From positions 1 to 64,000 of the forward strand of contig NZ_JAERRK010000012.1 in assembly GCF_016741775.1 (NCBI RefSeq): 64,000 nt of DNA, given 5' to 3'. Position numbers and translations under genes: made by a program. Below are positions 1-7,887 of the stretch, piece by piece. The notes beneath the pieces are model-generated. The model searched no databases. It saw nothing but the letters and a program-made list of their open reading frames with translations, and was not told where the DNA came from. Every line of letters starts with the position of its first letter. Positions within the stretch are counted from its first letter, which is position 1. Source of the DNA: Streptomyces actinomycinicus. Its GTDB lineage: Bacteria; Actinomycetota; Actinomycetes; Streptomycetales; Streptomycetaceae.

Positions 1-34
1 CGGGACCAGTGACGGGCCGGCGTTGACCCACCTT

Positions 35-64
35 GGGGCGCGGATCACACCGGATCCGCGCCCC
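35..64 (+). terminator. Hairpin, probable terminator of the gene left of the window
   Basis: An 11-bp perfect stem (GGGGCGCGGAT pairing with ATCCGCGCCCC) with an 8-base loop is followed a few bases later by a short T run (positions 71-74). It lies upstream of bfd, so it most likely ends a plus-strand gene outside the window. This reading is inferred from structure alone. Confidence 0.5.
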
Positions 65-98
65 ACCCACTTTTGCGGGCCCCGCGGGATGGGTAAGG

Positions 99-117
99 TT
101 AGGTTTGCCTCACCGGA
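99..117 (+). promoter_or_regulatory. Candidate iron box (DmdR/IdeR-type operator) upstream of bfd
   Basis: TTAGGTTTGCCTCACCGGA matches 15 of 19 positions of the actinobacterial iron-box consensus TTAGGTTAGGCTCACCTAA, by eye. It sits 47 bases before the bfd start, where a repressor would block transcription. Known family behaviour: Fe2+-loaded DmdR/IdeR represses iron-acquisition and iron-mobilisation genes. Its action here is inferred. Confidence 0.55.
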
Positions 118-163
118 ACACGGGACGGCAAGAGACAGCGATCCCGGCGGGAGGTGAATCCGC

Positions 164-388
164 GTGTACGTCTGCAGCTGCTTCGGCATCACCGAGGCCC
201 AGGTCAAGGAGCACGCGGAGAACGGCGCCTGCACCCCGCGCCAGATCGCCTCCGCCTCCAAGGCCGGCACCGACTGCGGTTCCTGCGTCCGCCGGATCCA
301 GGCCCTCCTCGGCCGTGGCGCCTGCCCGCGCCGCGAGCTGGCCGACCGTGGCAAGCCCGTCCTGACCTCGCTGGACGAGGCGGCCTAG
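164..388 (+). CDS. bfd: Bacterioferritin-associated ferredoxin, [2Fe-2S] BFD-like
   Basis: This 74-residue protein has the BFD-type cysteine pattern: Cys4 and Cys6 in a CxC pair near the N-terminus and a CxxC (DCGSC) about 30 residues later, which together ligate a [2Fe-2S] cluster. In the family it delivers electrons to bacterioferritin so that stored Fe3+ leaves as Fe2+. The convergent bacterioferritin gene 11 bases away supports this. The start is GTG at 164, preceded by GGGAGG, and puts the first cysteine at residue 4 as in homologues. The candidate iron box at 99-117 suggests induction in low iron. Confidence 0.92.
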   Translation: MYVCSCFGITEAQVKEHAENGACTPRQIASASKAGTDCGSCVRRIQALLGRGACPRRELADRGKPVLTSLDEAA

Positions 389-398
389 CTCCCGCGCG

Positions 399-878
399 TC
401 AGCTGTCCGGCTGCTCGATCAGCTGGGCGATGTACAGCGCCTCGCCGAGCTTCTCCACCAGCTCCAGCTGGGTGTCCAGGTAGTCGATGTGGTGCTCCTC
501 GTCGGCGAGGATGTCCTCGAAGATGTTCGCGGACGTGATGTCGCCCTTCTCGCGCATCACCGTGATGCCCCGCTTGAGCCGGTCGATCGCCTCCACCTCG
601 ATCTGCCGGTCGGCCTCGAACATCTCCCGGACCGTCTGTCCCACCCGGACGTGGAACAGCCGCTGGTAGTTGGGCAGCCCGTCCAGGAACAGGATCCGGT
701 CGGTGAGTACCTCGGCGTGCTTCATCTCGTCGAACGACTCGTGCCGCGTGTACTTGGCGAGCTTCGTCCAGCCGAAGTTCTCCTGCATCTTCGCGTGCAG
801 GAAGTACTGGTTGATGGCGGTCAGCTCGCCGGTGAGCTGCTCGTTGAGGAACTCGATGACCTCGGGGTCGCCCTGCAT
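399..878 (-). CDS. bfr: Bacterioferritin
   Basis: A 159-residue heme-containing ferritin that oxidises Fe2+ and stores Fe3+ in a 24-subunit shell. The dinuclear ferroxidase ligands are all present: Glu18, Glu51, His54, Glu94, Glu127 and His130. Met52, the inter-subunit heme ligand, is in place, so this is a true bacterioferritin and not a Dps protein or plain ferritin. The ATG at 878 is preceded by AAGGAG at good spacing. The frame stays open upstream, but that extension does not look like Bfr. It converges on bfd, its likely redox partner, and its promoter region carries the palindrome at 958-982. Confidence 0.96.
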   Translation of the reverse strand: MQGDPEVIEFLNEQLTGELTAINQYFLHAKMQENFGWTKLAKYTRHESFDEMKHAEVLTDRILFLDGLPNYQRLFHVRVGQTVREMFEADRQIEVEAIDRLKRGITVMREKGDITSANIFEDILADEEHHIDYLDTQLELVEKLGEALYIAQLIEQPDS

Positions 879-957
879 CGCAGCGGCTCCTTCCACTCGG
901 AGGGACGGGGGAGGTACGCGGCGGCATGATTGCACCGGCAACGAAGATCGTCCAGTA

Positions 958-982
958 AGTGCGTACTTAGTAAGTACGCACT
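958..982. promoter_or_regulatory. Perfect 11-bp inverted repeat between bfr and the Mo-oxidoreductase gene
   Basis: Arms AGTGCGTACTT and AAGTACGCACT are exact reverse complements separated by AGT. The site lies 80 bases upstream of bfr and 73 bases upstream of the divergent gene at 1055, in an otherwise GC-rich spacer. Its length and symmetry suit a dimeric repressor or activator acting on one or both genes. I do not recognise the cognate regulator, and none is encoded next to it. Confidence 0.6.
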
Positions 983-1054
983 GAGTTGATGGCAGTTGTC
1001 CGGTTCGTGAGTGGGTGGTCAAGGGCACTGCCCGAGGTCTGTCAGGATGGATAC

Positions 1055-1687
1055 ATGGGTCATCCGGTGGAGCGAGAGTCTGGAGCAGCGGCAGGCACCG
1101 AGCTTCCGCCGGGTCAGCGGCTCCAGCGAGGCTGGCCGGTCACGCACTACGGGCCCGTCCCGAAGTTCCGGCCCGAGCGCTGGGAGTTCCGGGTCTTCGG
1201 CGCCACCGCCGACGGCGACAAGCACACCTGGAACCACGAGGAATTCACGGCCCTGCCGTACACCACCGTGGTGGCCGATCTGCACTGCGTGACGAAGTTC
1301 AGCATGGTCGGTGCGGAGTGGGGCGGCGTCCCGGCCCGGACCGTCCTGGACCTCGCCCCGCCGGCTCCGGACGTCACCCATGTGATGGTGTGGGCGGAGT
1401 ACGGCTTCAGCTCGAACCTGCGTCTCGCGGACTTCGCCTCCGAGCGGACGATCTTCGCCACCCACAAGGACGGTGAACTCCTCACCGCCGAGCACGGCTT
1501 CCCGGTCCGTCTGATCGTGCCCCAGCTGTACGCCTGGAAGGGGCCCAAGTGGGTCCGGGGCGTGGAGTACATGACCGCCGACCGCCGCGGCTTCTGGGAG
1601 GAGCGCGGCTACCACAACATCGGCGACCCCTGGAAGGAACAGCGCTACTCCTACCAGGAAGAGCCCGGGGACGGCCCCGAGCTGTGA
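1055..1687 (+). CDS. Sulfite-oxidase-like molybdopterin-dependent oxidoreductase
   Basis: This 210-residue protein belongs to the oxidoreductase molybdopterin-binding family (SuOx/YedY fold, core domain only). Cys78 in the motif LHCVTKFS is the expected molybdenum-coordinating cysteine. Conserved blocks follow: PPAPDVTHVMV, the HGFPVR segment, YAWKGPKWVRG, and a C-terminal region with GFWEERGYH. There is no heme domain and no Tat or Sec signal, so it is probably cytoplasmic. The start is the ATG at 1055, with AGGATGG upstream. An earlier in-frame ATG at 986 would add an uncharacteristic 23-residue extension. The physiological substrate is not evident. Confidence 0.85.
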   Translation: MGHPVERESGAAAGTELPPGQRLQRGWPVTHYGPVPKFRPERWEFRVFGATADGDKHTWNHEEFTALPYTTVVADLHCVTKFSMVGAEWGGVPARTVLDLAPPAPDVTHVMVWAEYGFSSNLRLADFASERTIFATHKDGELLTAEHGFPVRLIVPQLYAWKGPKWVRGVEYMTADRRGFWEERGYHNIGDPWKEQRYSYQEEPGDGPEL

Positions 1688-1705
1688 TCCCTGGCCCGCG
1701 GCGGG

Positions 1706-2245
1706 TCAGTGGTGGTACTGGTGCACCACGGCGTGTCCCTTGCCGCGGCCGATGGTCCACTTGTTGACCGGGGTGGTCACCACGAAGGCGATCGCGAGCG
1801 ACACCGCCAGCGAGATCCAGAACAGCGCGTCGCCCACCATGGCGTCGGTCGCCGACGGCCACAGGAGGATCACGCCGTTGTCGATCAGCTCCATCACGGC
1901 GATGGGCAGGGTGTCCGCGGCCAGCGCCACCCGGAAGGCGGTGCGGAAGTCCACGCCGGCGCGCAGCACCCCGCGCAGGGTGAGCGAGTAGCCGAAGAAG
2001 AAGGCCAGCACGATCGCCAGCAGGGTGGTCGGCAGGTTGCCCCACCCCAGCGCCGTGCCGATGACCATGCCGAGCACCTCGCCGACGGCGCAGCCGGTGA
2101 GGCAGTGCAGGGTGGCCTGCGCGGCCGTCGACCAGGTGGCGACGGGGGCGTGGCCATGGTGCTGGTGGGGCCCGTGCTGCTTGCGTTCGCGGTGCTCGTG
2201 GTGCTGCTCGTGGTGCTCGTGGTCGGTGTGAGCCGAGTGGTCCAT
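1706..2245 (-). CDS. DUF4396-type membrane protein with His-rich N-terminus
   Basis: This 179-residue protein begins with a very histidine-rich cytoplasmic tail (more than a dozen His in the first 35 residues, mixed with Asp and Glu). Four hydrophobic segments resembling DUF4396 follow (motifs HCLTGCAVGE and GYSLTLRG). His/Asp-rich tails usually bind divalent metals, and a CsoR-like palindrome lies just upstream at 2293-2309. A role in copper, nickel or cobalt handling is therefore a reasonable inference. I chose the ATG at 2245 because GGGGGA sits at normal spacing; the in-frame ATG at 2257 has no good ribosome-binding site. The molecular function is unknown. Confidence 0.75.
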   Translation of the reverse strand: MDHSAHTDHEHHEQHHEHRERKQHGPHQHHGHAPVATWSTAAQATLHCLTGCAVGEVLGMVIGTALGWGNLPTTLLAIVLAFFFGYSLTLRGVLRAGVDFRTAFRVALAADTLPIAVMELIDNGVILLWPSATDAMVGDALFWISLAVSLAIAFVVTTPVNKWTIGRGKGHAVVHQYHH

Positions 2246-2292
2246 GGTTTCCCCCATGCCGAGCGACGGTTCCTGCGACTGACAGGAACCGT

Positions 2293-2309
2293 ATACCCCC
2301 CGGGGGTAT
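2293..2309. promoter_or_regulatory. CsoR/RcnR-like operator palindrome
   Basis: ATACCCCCCGGGGGTAT is an 8-1-8 palindrome with a C/G tract flanked by ATA/TAT. That is the hallmark of operators bound by CsoR-family metal-sensing repressors. It lies about 50 bases upstream of the His-rich membrane protein start at 2245, the right place to control it. No csoR gene is in the window, so the regulator would act in trans. Confidence 0.55.
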
Positions 2310-2320
2310 TCCTCAACGGG

Positions 2321-3202
2321 TCAGGAATCCCGGAGCCTCTTCAGCCGTGCGACGTCCGCCGCATGTCCCTCCTTGCCGCCGGGCGTCTCGATGATCAGGG
2401 GCACCCCTGCCGTCGCCGGGTGGGCCATCAGCGCCCGGAAGGGGTCCTCGCCGATGTGACCGGCACCGATGTTCTCGTGCCGGTCCTTGTGCGCGCCCAC
2501 CACATCCTTGGAGTCGTTGGCGTGGATCAGCTTCAGCCGGTTCTCGCCGACCGTCTCCACCAGCAGGTCCAGCGTCTGGTGCATCCCGGTCGGCCCGGTC
2601 AGGTCGTGCCCGGCGGCGAAGACGTGGCAGGTGTCCAGGCACACGCCCAGCTTCGGATGGGCGTCCAGGGCATCGAAGTAGGGCCCGAAGTCCCAGGTGC
2701 GCGAGCACAGCGAGGCGCCCTGCCCGGCGGTCGACTCCAGCAGCAGGAACGGGTCGTCCTCGTGCGTCAGCTCGTCCAGCAGCGGCAGCATGTGCTCGCG
2801 CACCTGCTTCAGCGCCACGTCCCGGGCCCGGCCGCCCGTCGCGCTGCCGGTGTGCACGACGACGCCCAGCGCACCGATCTCCCGGCCGCGCCGCAGCGAG
2901 TGCCGCAGCGATTCCACCGACCGCTCCACGGTCGCCTCGGTGTGCGAACCGAAGTTGATCAGGTAGGGGGCGTGCACGTACGCCGGGACCGACTGCTCGG
3001 CGCAGGCCGCGCGGAACGCCTCGTCCTGCCGCGGGTTGCCGGCGGGCGTCGCCCAGCCGCGCGGGTTGGCGACGAAGACCTGCACGGTCTCGGCCTCCAG
3101 CTCACGGGCGTACGACAGCCCCACGGAGTGCAGGCCGCCGGCCACGGGCACATGGCCGCCGACAGGGTTGCGGGGGAGGGGGGAGGACTGATCGGAACTC
3201 AC
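2321..3202 (-). CDS. nfo: Deoxyribonuclease IV (AP endonuclease, Nfo family)
   Basis: A 293-residue TIM-barrel endonuclease that cleaves 5' to abasic sites in base-excision repair. Metal-ligand motifs of the family are visible in order: HAPYLIN, VVHTGS, LLLESTAGQG, CLDTCHVFAAGHD, LIHANDSKD, HENIGAGHIG and a C-terminal PLIIETPGGKEG. The start is GTG at 3202 with no strong Shine-Dalgarno, but the sequence reaches the conserved GGHVPVAGGL segment shortly after. It lies downstream of the kinase gene, separated by the repeat spacer. Confidence 0.93.
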   Translation of the reverse strand: MSSDQSSPLPRNPVGGHVPVAGGLHSVGLSYARELEAETVQVFVANPRGWATPAGNPRQDEAFRAACAEQSVPAYVHAPYLINFGSHTEATVERSVESLRHSLRRGREIGALGVVVHTGSATGGRARDVALKQVREHMLPLLDELTHEDDPFLLLESTAGQGASLCSRTWDFGPYFDALDAHPKLGVCLDTCHVFAAGHDLTGPTGMHQTLDLLVETVGENRLKLIHANDSKDVVGAHKDRHENIGAGHIGEDPFRALMAHPATAGVPLIIETPGGKEGHAADVARLKRLRDS

Positions 3203-3248
3203 CCGTTCAGGGTGTCACGTCCCCCCGGTCCCCCGGACCGCGGTCACC

Positions 3249-3387
3249 GGTGAACCAGGTCACCGCAGGCCGCGGTCACGGCGAACCAGGTCACCGCGGA
3301 CCGCGGTCACGGTGCACCGGGTCGCCGCCGCGGTCACCGGTGAACCAGGTCACCGCAGGCCGCGGTCACGGGGCACCAGGTCACCGG
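3249..3387. repeat. Tandem repeat, ~31-bp unit, about 4.5 copies
   Basis: Units begin at 3249, 3280, 3311, 3339 and 3370 (periods 31, 31, 28, 31). Each contains ACCAGGTCACCGC followed by a CCGCGGTCAC block. A 44-base segment at 3238-3281 recurs exactly at 3328-3371. The array fills the space between the kinase stop codon and the DNase IV start, and the last partial unit overlaps the kinase stop. Spacing and internal variation argue against CRISPR. Replication slippage is the simplest origin. Confidence 0.85.
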
Positions 3388-5309
3388 ATGGTGATCGTGA
3401 TCGTCGACCCCTTGGGCGCCTTGTCGCCGCCGTCCACCGACTGCTTATCGACGGTGTCGCCGAACAGCCCGAGCAGCCCGCGGTCCTCGTCCACCTCGAA
3501 GCCCGCGCCCTCCAGGGCCTCGTGGGCGTCGTCCACGCTGTCCCCGACCACGTCCGGGACCTCGATCATCTCCGGGCCCTTGGACACCGTCAGCGTCACC
3601 GTGTCGCCCTCGGCGGCCCGGTTGCCCTCGCGGGGGCTCTGCGCGGCCACCTCGCCCTTGTCGAACTCGGAGGAGTTGACCTGCTCGGCGGCGACCCGCA
3701 CCTTCAGCCCGGCGTCCGTCAGCTCCTGCTTCGCGCTGTCCAGGTCGTCACCGGTCACGTCCGGCACGTCGATCGGGCGTCCCTTGCTGACGGTCAGCGC
3801 GATCGCCGAGCCCGCGTGCCGCTTGGTGCCCGCGTCCGGCGTGGTACCGATCACCGAGCCCTTCGGGACGTCCTCGCTGACCTCACGGGTGACCATGCCC
3901 GGCTCCAGGCCGTCCGCCTTCAGCCGTGCCTGCGCCTTCGCCAGCGGCTGCCCCTCCACGTTCGGCACGTTCACCGTCTCCGGGCCCAGCGAGACGGTCA
4001 GCGTGACCGGGTCGTGGTCCCGGATACGCGCGCCCGGCGCCGGGTCGCTGCCCATGACCGTGCCGCGTCTGACGGTGTCGCTGTAGGCGCGCTTGACCTG
4101 CCCGACGTCGAGCCCGGCCGACTTCAGCCGCTCCCTGGCCTGCGCCTCCGTCTTCGTCAGCAGCGGCGGGACCTTCGTGAACTGGCCCGAGTTGATGTAC
4201 CAGACCCCGGTGCCGACGCCGAGCAGCACCAGCACCGCCGCGATCACCGCCAGCATCGCGCGCCGCGGCCGGGCCGGGCCGGCGCGCGGCGGCACGGGCG
4301 GGCTCTGGAAGCGGGAGGTGCGGTCCGTCCCGTCCTCGGGGCCGGCGTCGCCGACGGGCAGTGGCCGGGGCACGGTCAGCGCGCGCGGGATCACGCTCGT
4401 ACGGTCGTCCGCGTTGTCGTGCTCCGCCGTCAGTGCCTGCGGCGGCAGCGTGTCCAGTTGCTCGTCGGTCAGCCCCTGGCGGGCGTCGCGGACCTGCGCG
4501 AGCAGCGCCACGGCGTCATGCGGCCGGATGTCGGGGGTGCGCGCGGTGGCCGACGCGACCAGCTCGTCCAGCGGGTACGGCAGCCCCGGCACGAGCGCGG
4601 AGGGCGGCGGCACGTCCTCGTGCATGTGCTTGTAGAGCACCTGGGCCGGGGAGTCCCCGGAGTGCGGCTTCGCGCCCGTCAGCATCTCGTAGAGGACGAC
4701 GCCGCAGGCGTACACGTCGACCCGCGGGTCGGTGGTGCCCTGCTCGATCTGCTCCGGCGCGAGATACGACACGGTCCCGAGCACGGCACCGGTGGTGCTG
4801 GTCACCGTGTCCACGGACCGCACCAGTCCGAAGTCGGCCACCTTGACCCGGCCGTCGTCGCCTATCAGCACGTTCTCGGGCTTCATGTCCCGGTGCACGA
4901 ACCCGGCCCGGTGCGCGGCGCCGAGCGCGGCGAGCACCGGTTCCAGGATGTCCAGGGCGGCCCGCGGCTGCACGGCACCCCGCTCGCGCAGCACGTCCCG
5001 CAGGGTGCACCCGGCGATGTACTCCATCGCCAGGTAGACGTACGACCCGTCGGCACCCTGGTCGTAGACCTGCACCACGTTGGGGTGGTCGAGCCGGGCG
5101 ACCGACTTCGCCTCCCGGATGAAGCGTTCGACGAAGGACCCGTCGGACGCGAGTGTCGGGTGCATCACCTTCAGCGCGAGCACACGGTCCAGACGGGTGT
5201 CCAGGGCCCGGTAGACCGTGGCCATCCCGCCGGCCGCGATCCGCGCGTCGACGCGATAACGGCCGTCGAGCACCTGCCCGACGAGGGGGTCCTGAAGGGT
5301 CGTATCCAC
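3381..5309 (-). CDS. Membrane Ser/Thr protein kinase with four PASTA domains (PknB/PknL type)
   Basis: A 642-residue Hanks-type kinase. The kinase domain spans about residues 16-275, with a glycine loop (GGMA), Lys47, HRD at 139-141 (HRDMKPEN), DFG at 159-161 and APE at 184-186. A linker leads to one transmembrane helix at about 351-372. Four extracellular PASTA repeats of roughly 65 residues follow to the C-terminus. PASTA domains bind peptidoglycan fragments or lipid II, so it probably senses wall status and phosphorylates growth and division proteins. The start is GTG at 5309, with a possible leaderless promoter (TACACT ending 8 bases before it). In mycobacteria the pknL gene neighbours Rv2175c, and a homologue of Rv2175c lies at 9628 here. 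Confidence 0.95.
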   Translation of the reverse strand: MDTTLQDPLVGQVLDGRYRVDARIAAGGMATVYRALDTRLDRVLALKVMHPTLASDGSFVERFIREAKSVARLDHPNVVQVYDQGADGSYVYLAMEYIAGCTLRDVLRERGAVQPRAALDILEPVLAALGAAHRAGFVHRDMKPENVLIGDDGRVKVADFGLVRSVDTVTSTTGAVLGTVSYLAPEQIEQGTTDPRVDVYACGVVLYEMLTGAKPHSGDSPAQVLYKHMHEDVPPPSALVPGLPYPLDELVASATARTPDIRPHDAVALLAQVRDARQGLTDEQLDTLPPQALTAEHDNADDRTSVIPRALTVPRPLPVGDAGPEDGTDRTSRFQSPPVPPRAGPARPRRAMLAVIAAVLVLLGVGTGVWYINSGQFTKVPPLLTKTEAQARERLKSAGLDVGQVKRAYSDTVRRGTVMGSDPAPGARIRDHDPVTLTVSLGPETVNVPNVEGQPLAKAQARLKADGLEPGMVTREVSEDVPKGSVIGTTPDAGTKRHAGSAIALTVSKGRPIDVPDVTGDDLDSAKQELTDAGLKVRVAAEQVNSSEFDKGEVAAQSPREGNRAAEGDTVTLTVSKGPEMIEVPDVVGDSVDDAHEALEGAGFEVDEDRGLLGLFGDTVDKQSVDGGDKAPKGSTITITIR

Positions 5310-5548
5310 GAGAGGCGAGTGTACGAGGAGCGACCGGCGCTTCCCCCGCCGAGACCGCTTTCCGCCAGGCACTGAAGCCGACCTGTGACGCGACACACGA
5401 CAGCACGCGACGAACCCGCCCCCGCGGCCGGTGGCCCCCCGCCCGCGGCCGCCGGCGGCGAGGACGCCCCATGGGAGAGTCCCGCCTCTCGGCCGAGGGT
5501 CATGTGCGGTGCGTGGGTGGGAGGGGAATGGCCCGCCGCCGCTCCGGC

Positions 5549-6343
5549 TCAGAACGCGGGACGCTCGGGATCCAGCACGGCCAGGCCCTCCGCAGGAGAC
5601 GACGCCTCGGCGAGATACCGCCGCGGAATCCGCCCCGCCAGCCGAGCCAGCCGCCCGGCCTCCACCGCGAGCCGCATCGCCGCCGCCATCCGTTCCGGCT
5701 CCTGCGCCCGCGTCACCGCCGACGCCAGCATGACCCCCGCACACCCCAGCTCCATCGCCAGCGCCGCGTCGGACGCCGTACCGGCCCCCGCGTCCAGGAT
5801 CACCGGCACGCGCGCGTGCTCCACGATCAGCTGGAAGTTGTGCGGGTTGCGGATCCCGAGCCCGGACCCGATCGGCGAGCCGAGCGGCATCACCGCGGCA
5901 CAGCCGACGTCGTCCAGTTTCCGCGCCAGCACGGGGTCGTCGTTCGTGTAGGGCAGCACCGTGAACCCGTCGTCCACCAGCGTCTCCGCCGCCTCGAGCA
6001 GCTCCACCGGGTCCGGCAGCAGCGTCCGCTCGTCGGCGATGACCTCCAGCTTGACCAGGTCCGTGCCCAGCGCCTCCCGGGCCAGCCGGGCGGTCAGCAC
6101 GGCCTCCCCGGCGGTGAAACAGCCCGCGGTGTTCGGCAGCACCCGGATGCCGAGCTTGTCCAGCACCGACAGCACCGATCCGTGCACGGCAGGGTCCACC
6201 CGGCGCATCGCGACCGTCGTCAGTTCCGTGCCGGAGGCGATCAGCGCCCGCTCCAGCACGTCCAGGCTGGGCGCACCGCCCGTGCCCATGATCAGCCGGG
6301 ACGAGAAGGTCACCCCTCCGATGACCAAGGGATCGTCGGCCAT
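5549..6343 (-). CDS. thiG: Thiazole synthase ThiG
   Basis: This 264-residue TIM-barrel enzyme makes the thiazole phosphate of thiamine from deoxyxylulose 5-phosphate, dehydroglycine and ThiS thiocarboxylate. Lys98 in DLVKLEVIAD is the expected Schiff-base lysine. The N-terminal block GGVTFSSRLIMGTGG and the phosphate-binding segment DAGAGTASDAA are typical. The ATG at 6343 lies 3 bases after the thiS stop, so it is cotranscribed as the last gene of thiO-thiS-thiG and falls under the TPP riboswitch. Confidence 0.97.
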   Translation of the reverse strand: MADDPLVIGGVTFSSRLIMGTGGAPSLDVLERALIASGTELTTVAMRRVDPAVHGSVLSVLDKLGIRVLPNTAGCFTAGEAVLTARLAREALGTDLVKLEVIADERTLLPDPVELLEAAETLVDDGFTVLPYTNDDPVLARKLDDVGCAAVMPLGSPIGSGLGIRNPHNFQLIVEHARVPVILDAGAGTASDAALAMELGCAGVMLASAVTRAQEPERMAAAMRLAVEAGRLARLAGRIPRRYLAEASSPAEGLAVLDPERPAF

Positions 6344-6346
6344 GGC

Positions 6347-6559
6347 TCAGCCTCCCTGCACAGCGGTGAGAACTTCGATCCGGTCGCCCTCCGCGAGGGC
6401 GGTCGTCGCCCACTGCGCACGCGGGACGACGGTCTCGTTGACGGCGGCGGCCACCCCGCGCGGTGCCGCGGTGAGCGTCCGCACCAGGGCCTCCAGCGCG
6501 GTGCCGGGAGCGATCTCGCGGGGTTCGCCGTTGACGGAGATGGTGACGGAGACGCTCAT
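6347..6559 (-). CDS. thiS: Sulfur-carrier protein ThiS
   Basis: A 70-residue ubiquitin-like protein ending in the required Gly-Gly. The C-terminal carboxylate is adenylated and converted to thiocarboxylate, then donates sulfur to ThiG. Its start codon overlaps the thiO stop codon (ATGA arrangement), which implies translational coupling. Confidence 0.95.
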   Translation of the reverse strand: MSVSVTISVNGEPREIAPGTALEALVRTLTAAPRGVAAAVNETVVPRAQWATTALAEGDRIEVLTAVQGG

Positions 6560-7725
6560 GCGTGCTGCTCCAGACGGGCCGGGACCGCGGCGTGGAAGCG
6601 CTGCGGGGTGAACGGACGTGCCTCCTCGGGAAGCTCACCGGTGAGCAGGGCGTGCGCCAGCACGTCCCCGGTGACCGGGGTGAGCAGCACCCCGTTGCGG
6701 TAGTGCCCGGTGGCCAGCAGCAGCCCGTCCAGGCCGGACGGGCCGAGCAGCGGGGCGTTGTCCGGGGAGCCGGGCCGCAGTCCGGCCCGGGTCTCGGTGA
6801 GCGGCAGCTCGGTGATGCCGGGCACCAGCTCGTGGGCGTCGCGCAGCAGCTCGTACACGCCGCCCGCGGTGACCGTGGTGTCCCAGCCCAGCTCCTCGCT
6901 GGTGGCGCCGACGACCAGTTCGCCGTTCTCGCGGGGCACCAGGTAGACGTGGCTGCCCCGCACCACGGCCCGCACGGTCCGGCTCAGGAAGGGGGCGTAC
7001 CGGCGCGGCACGGTCAGCCGCAGCACCTGCCCCTTGACCGGCCGCACCGGGGGCAGCAGCTCGTCCGGCACGCCGGCGAGCCGTCCGCTGAGGCTTCCCG
7101 CCGCCAGCACCACCCGCTCCGCGCGCAGTGCCGTGCCGTCCGCGGTGGTGACCCCGGCGGCCCGGTCCCGTACCACGTCCAGCCGTTCGGCCCACGTGTG
7201 GTGGAACTCCACGCCGGCGCGTTCGCACGCGGTCACCAGGGCCGCCGCCAGCCGCCGCGGGTCGATCTGGTGGTCGCCGTCGACCCGCAGCCCGCCGCGC
7301 ACCCCGGGCGCCAGCATCGGTTCCAGGCGCCGGCACTCCCGCCCGGACAGCCACTCCGACGCAAGGCCCGAACGCTGCTGCAGGGCGTGCAGTTCGCGCA
7401 GCCCGGCCCGGTCGTCGGCGTCGAGCGCGACGGCGAGGGTGCCGCAGCGGCGGTAGCCGAGGTCGTGGCCCGTCAGTTCGGTCAGCTCGGCCGCGAAGCC
7501 GGGATAGCGGCGGGCCGATTCCAGGTTCAGGGCGAGCAGCGTCTCCTCGCCGTAGTGCAGTTCGGTGACCGCGGCCAGCATCCCGGCCGCGACCTGCGCG
7601 GCCCCGCCACCGGGCGCGGGGTCCAGCACGGCGGTGGCGAACCCGCGCTGCGCGGCCCGCCAGGCCGTGACCAGGCCGATGATTCCGCCCCCGATGACGA
7701 GGACGTCGGACGTACGTGACGACAT
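6556..7725 (-). CDS. thiO: Glycine oxidase ThiO
   Basis: A 389-residue FAD-dependent oxidase of the DAO family that oxidises glycine to dehydroglycine for thiazole synthesis in aerobes. The N-terminal Rossmann motif is VLVIGGGIIGL. Substrate and FAD blocks near the end include GLRPGSPDNAPLLG and ATGHYRNGVLL. The ATG at 7725 directly follows the riboswitch; a longer open frame upstream would run through the riboswitch and is not coding. It is the first gene of the thiOSG operon. Confidence 0.95.
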   Translation of the reverse strand: MSSRTSDVLVIGGGIIGLVTAWRAAQRGFATAVLDPAPGGGAAQVAAGMLAAVTELHYGEETLLALNLESARRYPGFAAELTELTGHDLGYRRCGTLAVALDADDRAGLRELHALQQRSGLASEWLSGRECRRLEPMLAPGVRGGLRVDGDHQIDPRRLAAALVTACERAGVEFHHTWAERLDVVRDRAAGVTTADGTALRAERVVLAAGSLSGRLAGVPDELLPPVRPVKGQVLRLTVPRRYAPFLSRTVRAVVRGSHVYLVPRENGELVVGATSEELGWDTTVTAGGVYELLRDAHELVPGITELPLTETRAGLRPGSPDNAPLLGPSGLDGLLLATGHYRNGVLLTPVTGDVLAHALLTGELPEEARPFTPQRFHAAVPARLEQHA

Positions 7726-7734
7726 GGGCGTCCA

Positions 7735-7831
7735 GCCCCTCCCTTCGCCGGCATGACCCGGATCAGGTTCGTACGGTCGGAGGCCGCCAGCCTCCCTCTC
7801 AGCCCGGTGCGTCCGGGCTCCCGCGAGTGCT
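7735..7831 (-). promoter_or_regulatory. TPP riboswitch (thi box) upstream of thiO
   Basis: On the minus strand the leader shows the universal TPP aptamer signatures: CGGGCTGAGAGGG in the pyrimidine-sensor arm, then ACCTGATCCGGGTCATGCCG and GGCGAAGGGAGG. The GGGAGGGG tract at the 3' end overlaps the ribosome-binding site of thiO, so TPP binding would hide it and shut off translation of thiOSG. Boundaries are approximate. Confidence 0.95.
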
Positions 7832-7887
7832 TGTACGGTGGCCACCCTAGCCCGCACCGCTCGTCACTCGTAAGGGACCCCTGTTCG

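Noticed and set aside
1709..3253. A 514-codon plus-strand frame opposite the DUF4396 and DNase IV genes
   Set aside because: It is antisense to two well-supported genes, with Arg/Gly/Val/His-rich composition typical of shadow frames and no domain.
3249..3387. CRISPR array
   Set aside because: Units are contiguous with no unique spacers and the period shifts from 31 to 28. There are no cas genes.
3312..5375. A 687-codon frame opposite the PASTA kinase
   Set aside because: It is antisense to a clear kinase, has biased Arg/Gly/Val/His composition and shows no family motif.
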